Positions 27,772 to 36,364 are shown, counted from the first letter of the stretch. The stretch is DNA of 64,000 nucleotides from Brevibacillus sp. JNUCC-41 (GCF_014844095.1 NZ_CP062163.1:1488001-1552000); one strand, 5' to 3'. Numbers and translations are program-made. The notes: generated from the letters alone by a model not told the origin.

Positions 27772-28447
27772 ATCCGTAATCACCTCGATGTTCATCGCGT
27801 ACTATTTTTCCACTTTCAATGGCAATGACACGTCGTTTAATATTGTTGACGATGTCCCTATTATGAGTGGCCATGACAAGCGTAGTTCCGCGTTTATTAA
27901 TTTCTTCAAATATGTTCATGATTTCCCATGATGTTTCGGGATCAAGATTACCTGTAGGCTCGTCGGCTATGACTACCTTAGGATCATTGACGATCGAACG
28001 GGCTATTGCAACCCTTTGCTGCTCCCCACCGGATAACTCGGAAGGCAGCATCCTCGCTTTATGTTTAATGCCAACCAGATCGAGGACTTCCATGACTCTC
28101 TTTTTGATTTCTTCTGGTTCCTTTTCAATAACTTCCATGGCAAAAGCAACATTTTCATATGCAGTGAATGTTTGAAGGAGTTTAAAATCTTGGAATACCA
28201 TACCGATATTACGGCGGAATAGAGGAACTTTCGAATTGCGGATACTTGGCAGGCTAATGCCATTGACCAAAATATTACCGCTTGTAGGCTTTTCTTCCCT
28301 ATACATCATTTTGATGAAGGTCGATTTTCCGGCACCGCTCGGACCCACTACATAAACGAACTCGCCTGGCTTTATTTTCACATTGATTCCATTAATGGCA
28401 ATTACGCCATTTGGATATGTCTTTTTCACATCTATCATTTCTATCAT
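27761..28447 (-). CDS. ftsE: FtsE, cell-division ABC transporter ATPase
   Basis: The 228-aa ATPase has Walker A GPSGAGKST, Q-loop VFQDFKLL, signature LSGGEQQR, Walker B VVIADEPTGNLD and the His switch in MATHN. With FtsX it controls cell-wall hydrolase activity during elongation or division. I start at 28447 (MIEMIDVKKTYPNG), preceded by AGGTGG and equal in length to B. subtilis FtsE. A frame extension to 28504 adds 19 residues without homology. Confidence 0.95.
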   Translation of the reverse strand: MIEMIDVKKTYPNGVIAINGINVKIKPGEFVYVVGPSGAGKSTFIKMMYREEKPTSGNILVNGISLPSIRNSKVPLFRRNIGMVFQDFKLLQTFTAYENVAFAMEVIEKEPEEIKKRVMEVLDLVGIKHKARMLPSELSGGEQQRVAIARSIVNDPKVVIADEPTGNLDPETSWEIMNIFEEINKRGTTLVMATHNRDIVNNIKRRVIAIESGKIVRDEHRGDYGYEI

Positions 28448-28705
28448 TCTAAAACCACCTAATTTGCTTGGATTATCACTATGTACCAACAGCTTTTTCG
28501 ACAATTTTCACTGAAATCTGACAGGAATCTCTCTTACTTGAGCACAGAAACATTATAACATCATATTTTGTCAAATTAAGCATAAAAAATATTACAGTTT
28601 CATTTCAGTTAGTCATATATCAACATCTATGTAATAATTCCAAGATTTGGTTACTCGATAAGGGATTAAATGTGAGTTGTTTCGAGGTTTTAAAGGAGGC
28701 TAAAT

Positions 28706-28733
28706 GAAACGTCCTGCTAAAGCAGGACGTTTC
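28706..28733 (-). terminator. Hairpin terminator downstream of cccB
   Basis: GAAACGTCCTGC pairs with GCAGGACGTTTC across a 4-base loop. The T-tract is short on the minus strand. Confidence 0.65.
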
Positions 28734-28741
28734 GTCGATCA

Positions 28742-29083
28742 TTATTTATGTCCAGCAAGCCATTCAGCGACCATGCTCGCTTCCTTGCCTTGGATTATAC
28801 CTTTTGGCATTCCACCTTGCCCATTCGCAATGACTTTTTCGATGTCTTCTTTCGAAAGCTTAGAACCGACCTTCGTTAAATTCGGTCCCACGCCGCCTTC
28901 AAGATTCACCGCATGACAACTTGAACATTTGTTTTCATAAATTTTAGCGGCATCACCTGCACCTGCCGTAGTCGTTTCATTATTTTCATTTGCAGGCTCT
29001 TTATCTGCAGAATCATCATTCCCGCCGCATGCAGCCAAGGCCAAAGATGTACCCAAAACTAAGGCTAACCATTTCACTTTCAT
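28742..29083 (-). CDS. cccB: CccB, lipoprotein cytochrome c-551
   Basis: The 113-aa protein has a lipoprotein signal peptide ending LAAC, an acidic/Asn-rich linker and one cytochrome c domain with the heme-binding CSSCH. The axial Met lies in GGMPKG. It is a membrane-tethered electron carrier to a terminal oxidase. GAGGGGG lies 8 bases before the ATG at 29083; a frame extension to 29122 would add 13 non-conserved residues. It sits between ftsE and yvjA as in B. subtilis, and depends on Lgt for anchoring. Confidence 0.92.
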   Translation of the reverse strand: MKVKWLALVLGTSLALAACGGNDDSADKEPANENNETTTAGAGDAAKIYENKCSSCHAVNLEGGVGPNLTKVGSKLSKEDIEKVIANGQGGMPKGIIQGKEASMVAEWLAGHK

Positions 29084-29132
29084 CGAATTTACCCCCTCTG
29101 ATTTATACCAGCACAAGAACATTATACCAATT

Positions 29133-29996
29133 TCAATCCAGTTTAAAACCCTCCCCGAGTACCTCCGATGCGTCCATTACAATTACAAACGCTTTAGGGT
29201 CAACGAGTTTCACCAATTGTTTCAATTTGGTGAATTCCGATTGGTCTATTACGCACATCAAAATTGGACGAGTATCATCCGTATAGCCGCCATACCCGGA
29301 TATCCCTGTTACACCCCGGTCCAGCTCATGTATGATAGCATCCCTTACTTCCGTTTCTTTATTCGTGATAATTAATGACATCTTCGAATGGTTCAATCCA
29401 ATCTGGATAAGGTCGATCGTCTTGCTTGTCACATATAAACCTATTAATGCATACAGCCCTTTTTCAATATCAAAAACGATGGCAGCACTTAAAACGATGA
29501 TTCCATCAATGACAGCGACACAGGTCCCCAATGACAGATGGGTATATTTATGGAAAATCTGTGCCGCCAAATCGGTCCCCCCTGTGGAGCCCTTTCCGCG
29601 AAAGACGATCCCCAGGCCAAGTCCGACCATCATCCCCCCGCAAATCGAACCAAGCAATGCATCGTTCGTCCATGCATCCCAATCCTTTGTCAGAAATACC
29701 ACTAAAGGCAGAAACAAGGTTCCAATCAGGCTTTTGGCTCCGAAATGTCTTCCAAGGATAATAAGCCCCGAAATGAACAATGGGATGTTAAAACCCCAAA
29801 GTACATAAGCCGGTTCCCAACCGAGAGTTGAATCGAGAATCGTGCTAATCCCGCTGACTCCGCCGGATGCCACCTGGTTAGGCAGTAAGAATACATTAAA
29901 ACCAATGGCAATTATGGCCGAACCGACAATCACCAATCCATACTCCATTAACTTTTGAATTAAAGGGTGCTTCTTCTCCCGGTACCTTTTCTTCAT
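29133..29996 (-). CDS. yvjA: YvjA, YitT/DUF2179-family membrane protein
   Basis: The 287-aa protein has five to six transmembrane helices (about residues 15-190; GLVIVGSAIIAIGFNVFLLP, GSICGGMMVGLGLGIVFRGKGSTGGTDLAAQ) and a C-terminal cytoplasmic DUF2179 domain (KMSLIITNKETEVRDAIIHE). Relatives include YitT, YpjC and YqfU; the transport or regulatory role is not established. The ATG at 29996 (MKKRYREKKHPL) has GGAG about 11 bases upstream; an ATG at 30023 is an alternative. It lies just upstream of cccB on the same strand. Confidence 0.85.
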   Translation of the reverse strand: MKKRYREKKHPLIQKLMEYGLVIVGSAIIAIGFNVFLLPNQVASGGVSGISTILDSTLGWEPAYVLWGFNIPLFISGLIILGRHFGAKSLIGTLFLPLVVFLTKDWDAWTNDALLGSICGGMMVGLGLGIVFRGKGSTGGTDLAAQIFHKYTHLSLGTCVAVIDGIIVLSAAIVFDIEKGLYALIGLYVTSKTIDLIQIGLNHSKMSLIITNKETEVRDAIIHELDRGVTGISGYGGYTDDTRPILMCVIDQSEFTKLKQLVKLVDPKAFVIVMDASEVLGEGFKLD

Positions 29997-30110
29997 TCTG
30001 CATAAGTCTCCTCGAACCATCATTATTATTTAGTATTGGCCGAACGAGGTAGGGCATCCCTTTTCAATCCTGTAAATGTCAGCCAGAAGATTCGTTATAA
30101 AGGAAATCAT

Positions 30111-30141
30111 AAAAAAAGCCGGACCGGGGAAACCGGTCCGA
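30111..30141 (-). terminator. Terminator downstream of prfB
   Basis: Minus-strand CGGACCGG...CCGGTCCG hairpin followed by seven T. Confidence 0.9.
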
Positions 30142-30151
30142 CTGGCTGATC

Positions 30152-31250
30152 TTATAATTTTGAACGCAAGTACGCATCAATGAACATATCGATATCCCCA
30201 TCCATGACTGCTCCCAAGTTTCCGGTCTCCGCACTGGTACGGTGATCTTTAACCATGGAATACGGGTGGAAAACATATGAACGAATTTGGCTGCCCCAGC
30301 CAATTTCCTTTTGCTCACCACGGATTTCATCCAATTCCGCTTGTTGCTGTTCAATTTCACGTTGATACAATTTGGCTTTCAGCATATTCATGGCCTGGGC
30401 CTTGTTTTTGATTTGAGATCTCTCGTTTTGGCACGTTACCACGGTGTTCGTAGGTATATGTGTGATCCGGACTGCGGAGTCCGTTGTATTGATATGCTGA
30501 CCACCTGCACCACTTGCCCGATACGTATCGATTTTCAAATCTTCCGTGCGTACTTCTATATTGATCGTCTCATCGAATTCCGGCATGACTTCACATGAAA
30601 CGAATGAAGTATGGCGTCTCCCTGAGGAATCGAAAGGGGAAATCCGGACAAGACGGTGGACCCCTTTTTCCGCTTTTAAATAACCATAGGCGTTATGGCC
30701 TTTGAAAATTAAAGTGACACTCTTGATTCCAGCTTCATCACCTGGAAGGTAATCAAGGGTTTCCACTTTAAAGCCTCTTTTTTCACCCCATCTTGTATAC
30801 ATACGAAGCAGCATGGAACCCCAATCCTGGGACTCCGTTCCGCCCGCACCAGGATGCAGTTCAAGGATGGCATTTTTCGAGTCATATTCTTCACTTAGTA
30901 AAAGTTGAAGTTCGAAGTCATTCATCTTTTGTGAAAGTATCGTGATTTCTTCTTCCAGCTCAGCCAAAAGTTCTTGATCATTCTCCTCTTTCACTAATTC
31001 ATATGTCAAATCCAGATTTTCATATGATTCATTCAGTTCGGACAATTGATTGACCTGTTCTTTCAAAGCATTCGTTTCATTGATGACAATTTGTGCTTTT
31101 TGCTGATCATTCCAAAAATCGGGATGTGTCATCTCATTTTCAAGCTGTGCGATTCGTGCCTCTTTTTCATCTAAGTCAAAGAGACCCCCTAAAGTCCGTT
31201 AATCGTTGCGCTGTCCGTTCAAGTTCATTTCTTATTTCTGCTAATTCCAT
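30152..31250 (-). CDS. prfB: Peptide chain release factor 2 (programmed +1 frameshift)
   Basis: RF2 recognises UGA and UAA and releases the peptide. The gene is split over two frames: 24 codons from ATG 31250 ([20 protein letters not shown] then RGSL), then an in-frame TGA at 31178-31176. Skipping one base gives GAC-TTA-GAT and the remaining 341 residues. The result is about 365 aa, the family length. The stop-recognition tripeptide SPF ([10 protein letters not shown]) and catalytic GGQ (GAGGQHIN) are present. AGGTGAAG precedes the start. The frameshift makes RF2 synthesis autoregulatory. Confidence 0.96.
31175..31190 (-). promoter_or_regulatory. prfB programmed +1 frameshift site
   Basis: Minus-strand AGGGGGTCTCTTTGAC carries the internal Shine-Dalgarno-like AGGGGG, the slippery CTT and the TGA stop followed by C, matching the classical RF2 recoding site. 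Confidence 0.95.
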
Positions 31251-31274
31251 TTCTCTTCACCTCATTAAGTATGT

Positions 31275-31299
31275 TAAAAAAAATCCCCGAAGAGGGATT
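31275..31299 (-). terminator. Terminator-like hairpin between secA and prfB
   Basis: Minus-strand AATCCC-TCTTCG-GGGATT followed by a run of T. Confidence 0.75.
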
Positions 31300-31420
31300 C
31301 GCTTCATTACAAATAAACCTCTTCAAACTATATGCAAGTATATTGCTTTATGCAAACTAAACATGAAAAGAGGCGGCAAGCCTTACACTTAACCGTCCCA
31401 TATTCATTATACACCTAACT

Positions 31421-33934
31421 TTAGCCTAAATTGCCATGGCAATTCTTATATTTTTTACCGCTGCCGCATGGGCATAACGCGTTTCGGCCAACGTCTTCCT
31501 TTTTACGGGCAGGGGCTTTTTTCACTTTGCCCCCATCTTCTTCCTTCGGATTGACCGCTTGTCCTTTTATGACTTCCTTACGCTCCAAATTGTTGCGGAT
31601 TTCAGCCTTCATGATGTATTTGGCGACTTCATCCTCCATTGAAGCAATCATGGCTTCAAACATTGCGAAACCTTCAGATTGATATTCACGTAACGGATCG
31701 ATCTGGCCATAAGCACGAAGGTGGATCCCTTGGCGCAATTGCTCCATTGCATCAATATGGTCCATCCACTTACTATCGACTGCACGAAGAACGATTACTT
31801 TTTCGAACTCACGCATTTGTTCTTCAGATAGCTCTTCTTCTTTTTGGTCATAGCCTTCTTTCACTTTTGCTAAAATGAACTCAACCAATTCCGATTCATT
31901 TTTCCCATCCAAATCAGCTACAGTGATTGAACCTTCATTAAATAGGTTACCATTCAGGTAATCCACAAGGCCTTGTAAATTCCAGCCTTCCTCATCACCC
32001 ATTGGTGCAAACGCGACAACATTCCGCTCAATGGATCCCGTAATCATCGTTTCGACAATTTCACGTAAGTTTTCACTTTCCATGACATCGAAACGCTGTT
32101 TATATATAATTTCCCGTTGTTGACGGAGAACATCATCATACTGCAGTAATTGCTTCCGTGAATCGAAGTTATTGCCTTCGACCCGTTTCTGTGCGGATTC
32201 AACGGCCCTTGTCACCATTTTACTTTGAATTGGCTGGGAATCATCCATTCCAAGGCGTGCCATCATGTTTTTCATGTTATCCGAACCGAAGCGGCGCATC
32301 AATTCATCTTCCATTGATAAATAGAATTGAGTGACCCCTGGGTCTCCCTGACGGCCTGACCGACCACGAAGCTGGTTATCTATACGCCTGCTTTCATGAC
32401 GTTCCGTGCCGATGACAGCAAGGCCTCCAAGCTCCTTGACACCTTCACCAAGCTTGATATCCGTACCTCGTCCCGCCATGTTCGTAGCAATCGTAACTGA
32501 GCCTTGATTACCTGCATTCGCAATGATTTCCGCTTCACGCTCATGGTTCTTGGCATTCAAAACATCGTGAGGGATTCCTTTTTTTGATAAATAGGCGGAT
32601 ATGACTTCAGATGTTTCGATGGCAACCGTACCGACAAGCACAGGCTGACCCTTTCTATAACGCTCGGCGATGTCTTCCACAACAGCCTTGAACTTCCCAT
32701 CAGTTGTCGCGTATATAAGATCCGCCCTGTCATCCCTGATGATATTCCTGTTTGTCGGGATCGCAATGACATTCATATTATAAATATTGCGGAATTCCTC
32801 TTCTTCCGTTTTGGCTGTCCCGGTCATACCTGAAAGTTTTTCATACATCCTGAAATAGTTCTGGAATGTAATCGTCGCAAGAGTCATGCTTTCATTTTGA
32901 ATTTCAAGTCCTTCTTTCGCTTCGATCGCCTGATGGAGACCTTCACTGTAACGGCGGCCTTTCATCAAACGGCCAGTGAATTGGTCAACGATGACTATCT
33001 CGCCTTCCTGGACTACATAATCCACATCCAAATGCATGGAAACATGCGCCTTTAACGCCTGATTGATATGATGATTCAAAGTAACGTGATTAATATCGAA
33101 CAAATTATCGATATTAAACGCTTTTTCAGCTCGATTCATCCCATCTTCCGTCAGCTGAACACCTTTTGTCTTTTCATCATATGTGTAGTCCGTTTCTTTT
33201 TTTAAGGTTCTTACAAACGCATTGGCCTGGATATAAAGCTGAGCCGACTTTTGTGCGGAACCGGAAATGATCAATGGCGTTCTCGCCTCATCGATCAAAA
33301 TCGAATCGACCTCATCAATGACAGCAAAGTGCAGCGGGCGCTGTACCATTTGTTCTTTATATAACACCATGTTGTCACGAAGGTAATCAAAACCTAACTC
33401 ATTATTTGTACTGTACGTAATATCCGCATTGTACGCCGCCTGCTTTTCTTCTTTAGAATGACTGTTCAAATTCAATCCGACGGTCAAACCAAGGAAATCA
33501 TACAATACACCCATCTCGGTGGCATCACGGTGTGCCAGGTATTCATTGACAGTAACCACATGTACACCTTTACCGGTAAGCGCGTTTAAATAAACAGGCA
33601 TGGTGGATGTTAAGGTTTTACCTTCCCCAGTTTTCATCTCGGAGATATTTCCATCATGAAGGGATGCCCCACCCATGATTTGAACACGGTAAGGATATAA
33701 GCCCAGAGCACGCTTTGCACCTTCACGCGCAACCGCAAAAGCCTCGACAAGCAAATCATCAACGGTCTCCCCATTTTGATAACGCTCTTTAAACTCGCCC
33801 GTTTTGGCACGCAACTGTTCATCCGATAGTGCAGCCGTCTCATCAGCCAGTGCTTCGACCTGATCGGCGATTTTTTCTAATCGTTTGATTTCTCGCTTAT
33901 TCGGATCAAAAACTTTATTTAATATATTAAGCAT
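31421..33934 (-). CDS. secA: SecA, preprotein translocase ATPase
   Basis: The 837-aa motor drives secreted proteins through SecYEG. Walker A lies in [13 protein letters not shown], the DEAD-like motif is [16 protein letters not shown], helicase motifs include [13 protein letters not shown] and [13 protein letters not shown], and the C-terminal zinc-binding tail is [17 protein letters not shown]. The length matches the canonical Bacillus SecA. It lies upstream of prfB on the same strand with about 170 bases between, including a terminator-like hairpin. Confidence 0.98.
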   Translation of the reverse strand: MLNILNKVFDPNKREIKRLEKIADQVEALADETAALSDEQLRAKTGEFKERYQNGETVDDLLVEAFAVAREGAKRALGLYPYRVQIMGGASLHDGNISEMKTGEGKTLTSTMPVYLNALTGKGVHVVTVNEYLAHRDATEMGVLYDFLGLTVGLNLNSHSKEEKQAAYNADITYSTNNELGFDYLRDNMVLYKEQMVQRPLHFAVIDEVDSILIDEARTPLIISGSAQKSAQLYIQANAFVRTLKKETDYTYDEKTKGVQLTEDGMNRAEKAFNIDNLFDINHVTLNHHINQALKAHVSMHLDVDYVVQEGEIVIVDQFTGRLMKGRRYSEGLHQAIEAKEGLEIQNESMTLATITFQNYFRMYEKLSGMTGTAKTEEEEFRNIYNMNVIAIPTNRNIIRDDRADLIYATTDGKFKAVVEDIAERYRKGQPVLVGTVAIETSEVISAYLSKKGIPHDVLNAKNHEREAEIIANAGNQGSVTIATNMAGRGTDIKLGEGVKELGGLAVIGTERHESRRIDNQLRGRSGRQGDPGVTQFYLSMEDELMRRFGSDNMKNMMARLGMDDSQPIQSKMVTRAVESAQKRVEGNNFDSRKQLLQYDDVLRQQREIIYKQRFDVMESENLREIVETMITGSIERNVVAFAPMGDEEGWNLQGLVDYLNGNLFNEGSITVADLDGKNESELVEFILAKVKEGYDQKEEELSEEQMREFEKVIVLRAVDSKWMDHIDAMEQLRQGIHLRAYGQIDPLREYQSEGFAMFEAMIASMEDEVAKYIMKAEIRNNLERKEVIKGQAVNPKEEDGGKVKKAPARKKEDVGRNALCPCGSGKKYKNCHGNLG

Positions 33935-34353
33935 TCAATAACGCTCCTCTATTATGGTAATGATCGTTCAATGACTAAATTCATATAAGTAAGAAGAAAC
34001 ACATCTTCTATTATTACTAATGCACGCTTAATTTTACCACTTCTATTCTAGAGGTACAACTTCATGTCACTTCCCTGGTATAGACCTGAATTCAATTCTT
34101 GCGAAAAACAATGGATAAATGAGGAGTAAAACTGTTAAAATAAGAGGAAGTATAAAAAATATGTTGCAAACTCCCCACTATTCCATATGCAAATGAGAAT
34201 TATCCATAACCTTCCATCACTAGATGCTATGTCCTCTCTAGCGATAGCATGTCAAGGTAATCCATCCTTACAGGCGTCATGTTTTGAATGATAAGGTGGG
34301 CTACTGAAACTTAATAGCGGAAGATAAATAGAACATGTTTCGAGGTGGTATTG
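33935..34353. other. Divergent control region between secA and sinR
   Basis: About 420 bases without a credible coding frame. It carries the secA ribosome-binding site (GAGGAG) at its left edge and the sinR leader at its right. GATGCTAT and ATAGCATGTC (about 34222-34255) can form a hairpin of unknown role. No SinR-type GTTCTYT box was seen here, in contrast to 35511-35623. Confidence 0.5.
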
Positions 34354-34677
34354 ATGATTGGTGAACGTGTAAAAAAACTGCGAGAAGAAAAGAAAATGTC
34401 AATGACTGAACTTGCCGATAAAGCGGGTGTGGCAAAGTCTTATTTAAGTTCGCTCGAGCGGAACTTACAAACGAATCCTTCTATTCAATTTCTTGAAAAA
34501 ATCTCCGCCGTACTTAACATTCCTGTCGATGCCCTGCTATATGATGCTCCAAATAAGGAAACCTTGGACAATGACTGGATGAAAATCGTTGAGGAAGCCA
34601 TGAATTCAGGTGTTTCAAAACAACAATTCAGGGAATTCATCGAGTTTAATAAATGGAGAAAAGATAAAGAAGAGTAG
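34354..34677 (+). CDS. sinR: SinR, master repressor of biofilm/matrix genes
   Basis: The 107-aa protein has an N-terminal Xre-type HTH (residues 1-65; MIGERVKKLREEKKMSMTEL, AGVAKSYLSSLERNLQTNPS) and a C-terminal SinR/SinI-type oligomerisation helix pair (DNDWMKIVEEAMNSGVSKQQ then FREFIEFNKWRK). The recognition helix AKSYLSSLERNLQTNPS is nearly that of B. subtilis SinR, so the same GTTCTYT operators are expected. The start at 34354 has GAGGTG 6 bases upstream. The gene stands alone on the + strand, facing a minus-strand sinI, whereas B. subtilis has a sinI-sinR operon. In B. subtilis SinR represses matrix operons and slrR. Confidence 0.93.
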   Translation: MIGERVKKLREEKKMSMTELADKAGVAKSYLSSLERNLQTNPSIQFLEKISAVLNIPVDALLYDAPNKETLDNDWMKIVEEAMNSGVSKQQFREFIEFNKWRKDKEE

Positions 34678-34775
34678 AGTGGTAAGTAGAGTGGTAGTGC
34701 ACTAGTTTACCTACATAATCCAATAGAATATAGTTTGAATAAGCTAGACTCACCAGGATCTCAAGGAGACATTCA

Positions 34776-34815
34776 CCCTATAAACAGCTAATGAATCGAA
34801 CCACTGTTTATAGGG
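34776..34815. terminator. Bidirectional terminator-like inverted repeat between sinR and sinI
   Basis: CCCTATAAACAG (34776-34787) pairs perfectly with CTGTTTATAGGG (34804-34815). It lies tail to tail between the convergent sinR and sinI genes. Confidence 0.7.
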
Positions 34816-34838
34816 ATGTTCTCAATCTTGTTCGGAAT

Positions 34839-34979
34839 CTATTTTCCATCGTTCTCCTCAAAAGTTACCTCAACGCTTTCCCTTTTCAAAAAAGCACTGA
34901 TTTCCTCTTTTTTGAAACCCAAACGCCTTGCTTCTGAAATCAACTTCACCCATTCTTGATCCATTGCCACATTAGCCAC
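34839..34979 (-). CDS. sinI: SinI-family SinR antagonist (46 aa)
   Basis: The frame reads V-A-N-V-A-M-D-Q-E-W-V-K-L-I-S-E-A-R-R-L-G-F-K-K-E-E-I-S-A-F-L and ends in a charged tail. DQEWVKLISEARRLGF and the KKEEISAFL helix match the SinI dimerisation domain (DQEWVELMVEAKEANIS in B. subtilis). SinI binds the paired SinR helices and strips SinR from DNA. The GTG at 34979 has a perfect AGGAGGT 7 bases upstream. The gene is convergent with sinR, separated by an inverted repeat, and may be cotranscribed with two small upstream genes that lie behind SinR operators. Confidence 0.85.
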   Translation of the reverse strand: MANVAMDQEWVKLISEARRLGFKKEEISAFLKRESVEVTFEENDGK

Positions 34980-35031
34980 CTCTTCTACCTCCTAAAATAC
35001 TCTTGTATTTCAGGCAGACCAGCCATCATAG

Positions 35032-35250
35032 TCACAAGGACCTTAGACCTGTGCCTTTGCGCCCTAATCTTTCAATCAGTTTGCCTTTGTCGTGGTATTT
35101 ATCACCAAATACAGTGCTTATAATCATATTATAACGGAAACGCACTCCATATATTGCTATTTTATGTCGGTAATCCATATAAATGCAAAAACTTTCATCC
35201 GACAAAATATTACAATATTGAGAAAATTCACAGTTTAGGCAATTTAACAT
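35032..35250 (-). CDS. Possible small Cys-rich protein (72 aa)
   Basis: The frame begins MLNCLNCEFSQYC and has a further Cys near residue 22, followed by a basic C-terminus. It starts 9 bases after the zinc-ribbon ORF stop and ends 52 bases before sinI on the same strand, so it could be the middle gene of a three-gene unit. No good ribosome-binding site precedes the ATG, and I recognise no family. It could be a real metal- or redox-responsive peptide, or chance. Confidence 0.35.
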   Translation of the reverse strand: MLNCLNCEFSQYCNILSDESFCIYMDYRHKIAIYGVRFRYNMIISTVFGDKYHDKGKLIERLGRKGTGLRSL

Positions 35251-35258
35251 AGGCTAAT

Positions 35259-35456
35259 TCAATTTCTTTTATTTGAATAATAGTGAATATTGCTCTTCTT
35301 ACTATTCCATTGAGGTGTGTTGATTCTCTCAATTATAAGTGCATCAAGGGCTTTTTGCGCAGTTAAATCCTCACCGCAGGTCGGGCAAAGCCACTTTCCA
35401 TATTCCGCACTGCTAAAAGATGCCCTATGGCATGTATGGCAATTCTTTCGATACAA
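35259..35456 (-). CDS. Small zinc-ribbon protein downstream of SinR operators
   Basis: The protein is about 65 aa with two CxxC knuckles spaced as a zinc ribbon: CHTC (about residues 6-9) and CPTC about 17 residues later, followed by a helical region (TAQKALDALIIERI). The start is uncertain. The TTG at 35456 lies 9 bases from AGAGGGG (35466-35472); the frame also continues upstream without an ATG. I do not recognise a named family. A sequence with perfect SinR-operator symmetry (35511-35526) lies about 55 bases upstream. Two further same-strand ORFs follow, the last being sinI. Confidence 0.6.
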   Translation of the reverse strand: MYRKNCHTCHRASFSSAEYGKWLCPTCGEDLTAQKALDALIIERINTPQWNSKKSNIHYYSNKRN

Positions 35457-35510
35457 GTTTTCCAACCCCTCTGCACCTAATTCAAATTGTTTTTTTATAA
35501 ATAACCAATT

Positions 35511-35526
35511 GTTCTTTTTAAAGAAC
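35511..35526. promoter_or_regulatory. SinR operator, perfect inverted repeat
   Basis: GTTCTTTTTAAAGAAC consists of two GTTCTTT half-sites (consensus GTTCTYT) facing each other with a 2-base gap, the arrangement of known SinR sites. It lies near the expected transcription start of the zinc-ribbon gene. Confidence 0.7.
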
Positions 35527-35593
35527 TAACAATTTGAGTATAGTGCAAAAGTTAGGGGTATTTAAATAGGTAAAACTAATCATTTATCTTAAT

Positions 35594-35623
35594 AAAGAAC
35601 ATCATTCGTTCTTTTAAATGAAC
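35594..35623. promoter_or_regulatory. Second SinR operator cluster
   Basis: Three half-sites: AAAGAAC (35594-35600), GTTCTTT (35608-35614) and AATGAAC (35617-35623, one mismatch). Together with the site at 35511-35526 they form a multi-site operator. Confidence 0.6.
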
Positions 35624-35686
35624 TTTTGGATTTTTTAGAGAACAAGGCTTTTTATAGCAAACCCAACAGCCAACGCATTCTATCAA

Positions 35687-35718
35687 AAAAGCACAACCCA
35701 GAGGCTGGGTTGTGCTTT
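35687..35718. terminator. Terminator downstream of hpf
   Basis: AAAAGCACAACCCA pairs perfectly with TGGGTTGTGCTTTT across a 5-base loop. Confidence 0.9.
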
Positions 35719-35735
35719 TGATCTAAGATTAATAG

Positions 35736-36293
35736 TTAACTAGGTTCAATCAATCCATAGCGTCCATCTTTTCGGCGGTACACTACGTTTGTTGTATTAG
35801 TATCCGCATTCGTGTAAACGAAGAAACTGTGACCAAGCATATTCATTTGTAAAATCGCCTCTTCACTGTCCATTGGCTTTAAATCAAAGCGCTTATTGCG
35901 GACCACTTCAATATCATTATCGTCTTCAAATTCATCCACCACTTCGTCAACATCCGTATTGAAGGCGAATGCATCGGGTGTCGTAGATAGATTGTTGCGG
36001 AACTTACGATTGACCTTCGTTTTATGTTTACGAATTTGGCGTTCAAGCTTATCATTGATCAAGTCAATGGCAGCATACATATCCGCATTTTCCTCTTCAG
36101 CGCGAAGAACCAAATTCTGCATGGGAATCGTCACTTCGACTTTAGATGTATTATTGTTCACTTTTAAATTCACTAACACATTTGCATCTGGTGTATTGTT
36201 AAAATATCGTTCTAACTTGCCAATTTTCTTTTCGACGTATTCTCGAATTGCTGGAGTTACCTCAATGTTTTCACCGCGTACGTTGTAATTCAT
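35736..36293 (-). CDS. hpf: Ribosome hibernation-promoting factor, long form
   Basis: The 185-aa long HPF dimerises 70S ribosomes into inactive 100S particles in stationary phase or stress. The N-terminal domain (MNYNVRGENIEVTPAIREYV; conserved KVEVTIPM and HKTKVNRKFR) binds the decoding region. The C-terminal domain (about 130-185: FDLKPMDSEEAILQMNMLGHSFFVY) dimerises. AAGGAGG lies shortly before the ATG. A sigma-B-like promoter (36364-36339 on the minus strand) fits the stress control known for B. subtilis yvyD. Confidence 0.95.
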   Translation of the reverse strand: MNYNVRGENIEVTPAIREYVEKKIGKLERYFNNTPDANVLVNLKVNNNTSKVEVTIPMQNLVLRAEEENADMYAAIDLINDKLERQIRKHKTKVNRKFRNNLSTTPDAFAFNTDVDEVVDEFEDDNDIEVVRNKRFDLKPMDSEEAILQMNMLGHSFFVYTNADTNTTNVVYRRKDGRYGLIEPS

Positions 36294-36338
36294 AAAGTGA
36301 GTCCTCCTTAAATTAAGACTATACAGTTAGATTCTACA

Positions 36339-36364
36339 ATACCCCTCCGGTTCCCTTTAGAAAC
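36339..36364 (-). promoter_or_regulatory. Candidate sigma-B (and overlapping sigma-H-like) promoter of hpf
   Basis: Minus-strand GTTTCT, 14-base spacer, GGGTAT matches the sigma-B consensus GTTTAA-N12-14-GGGTAT except at two -35 positions. AAAGGGAAC and TAGAATCT over the same stretch resemble sigma-H elements. B. subtilis yvyD is known to use both factors. Confidence 0.5.

Noticed and set aside
34130..34340. Riboswitch or SinR site in the sinR leader
   Set aside because: A short hairpin is present, but there is no recognised aptamer core and no GTTCTYT box.
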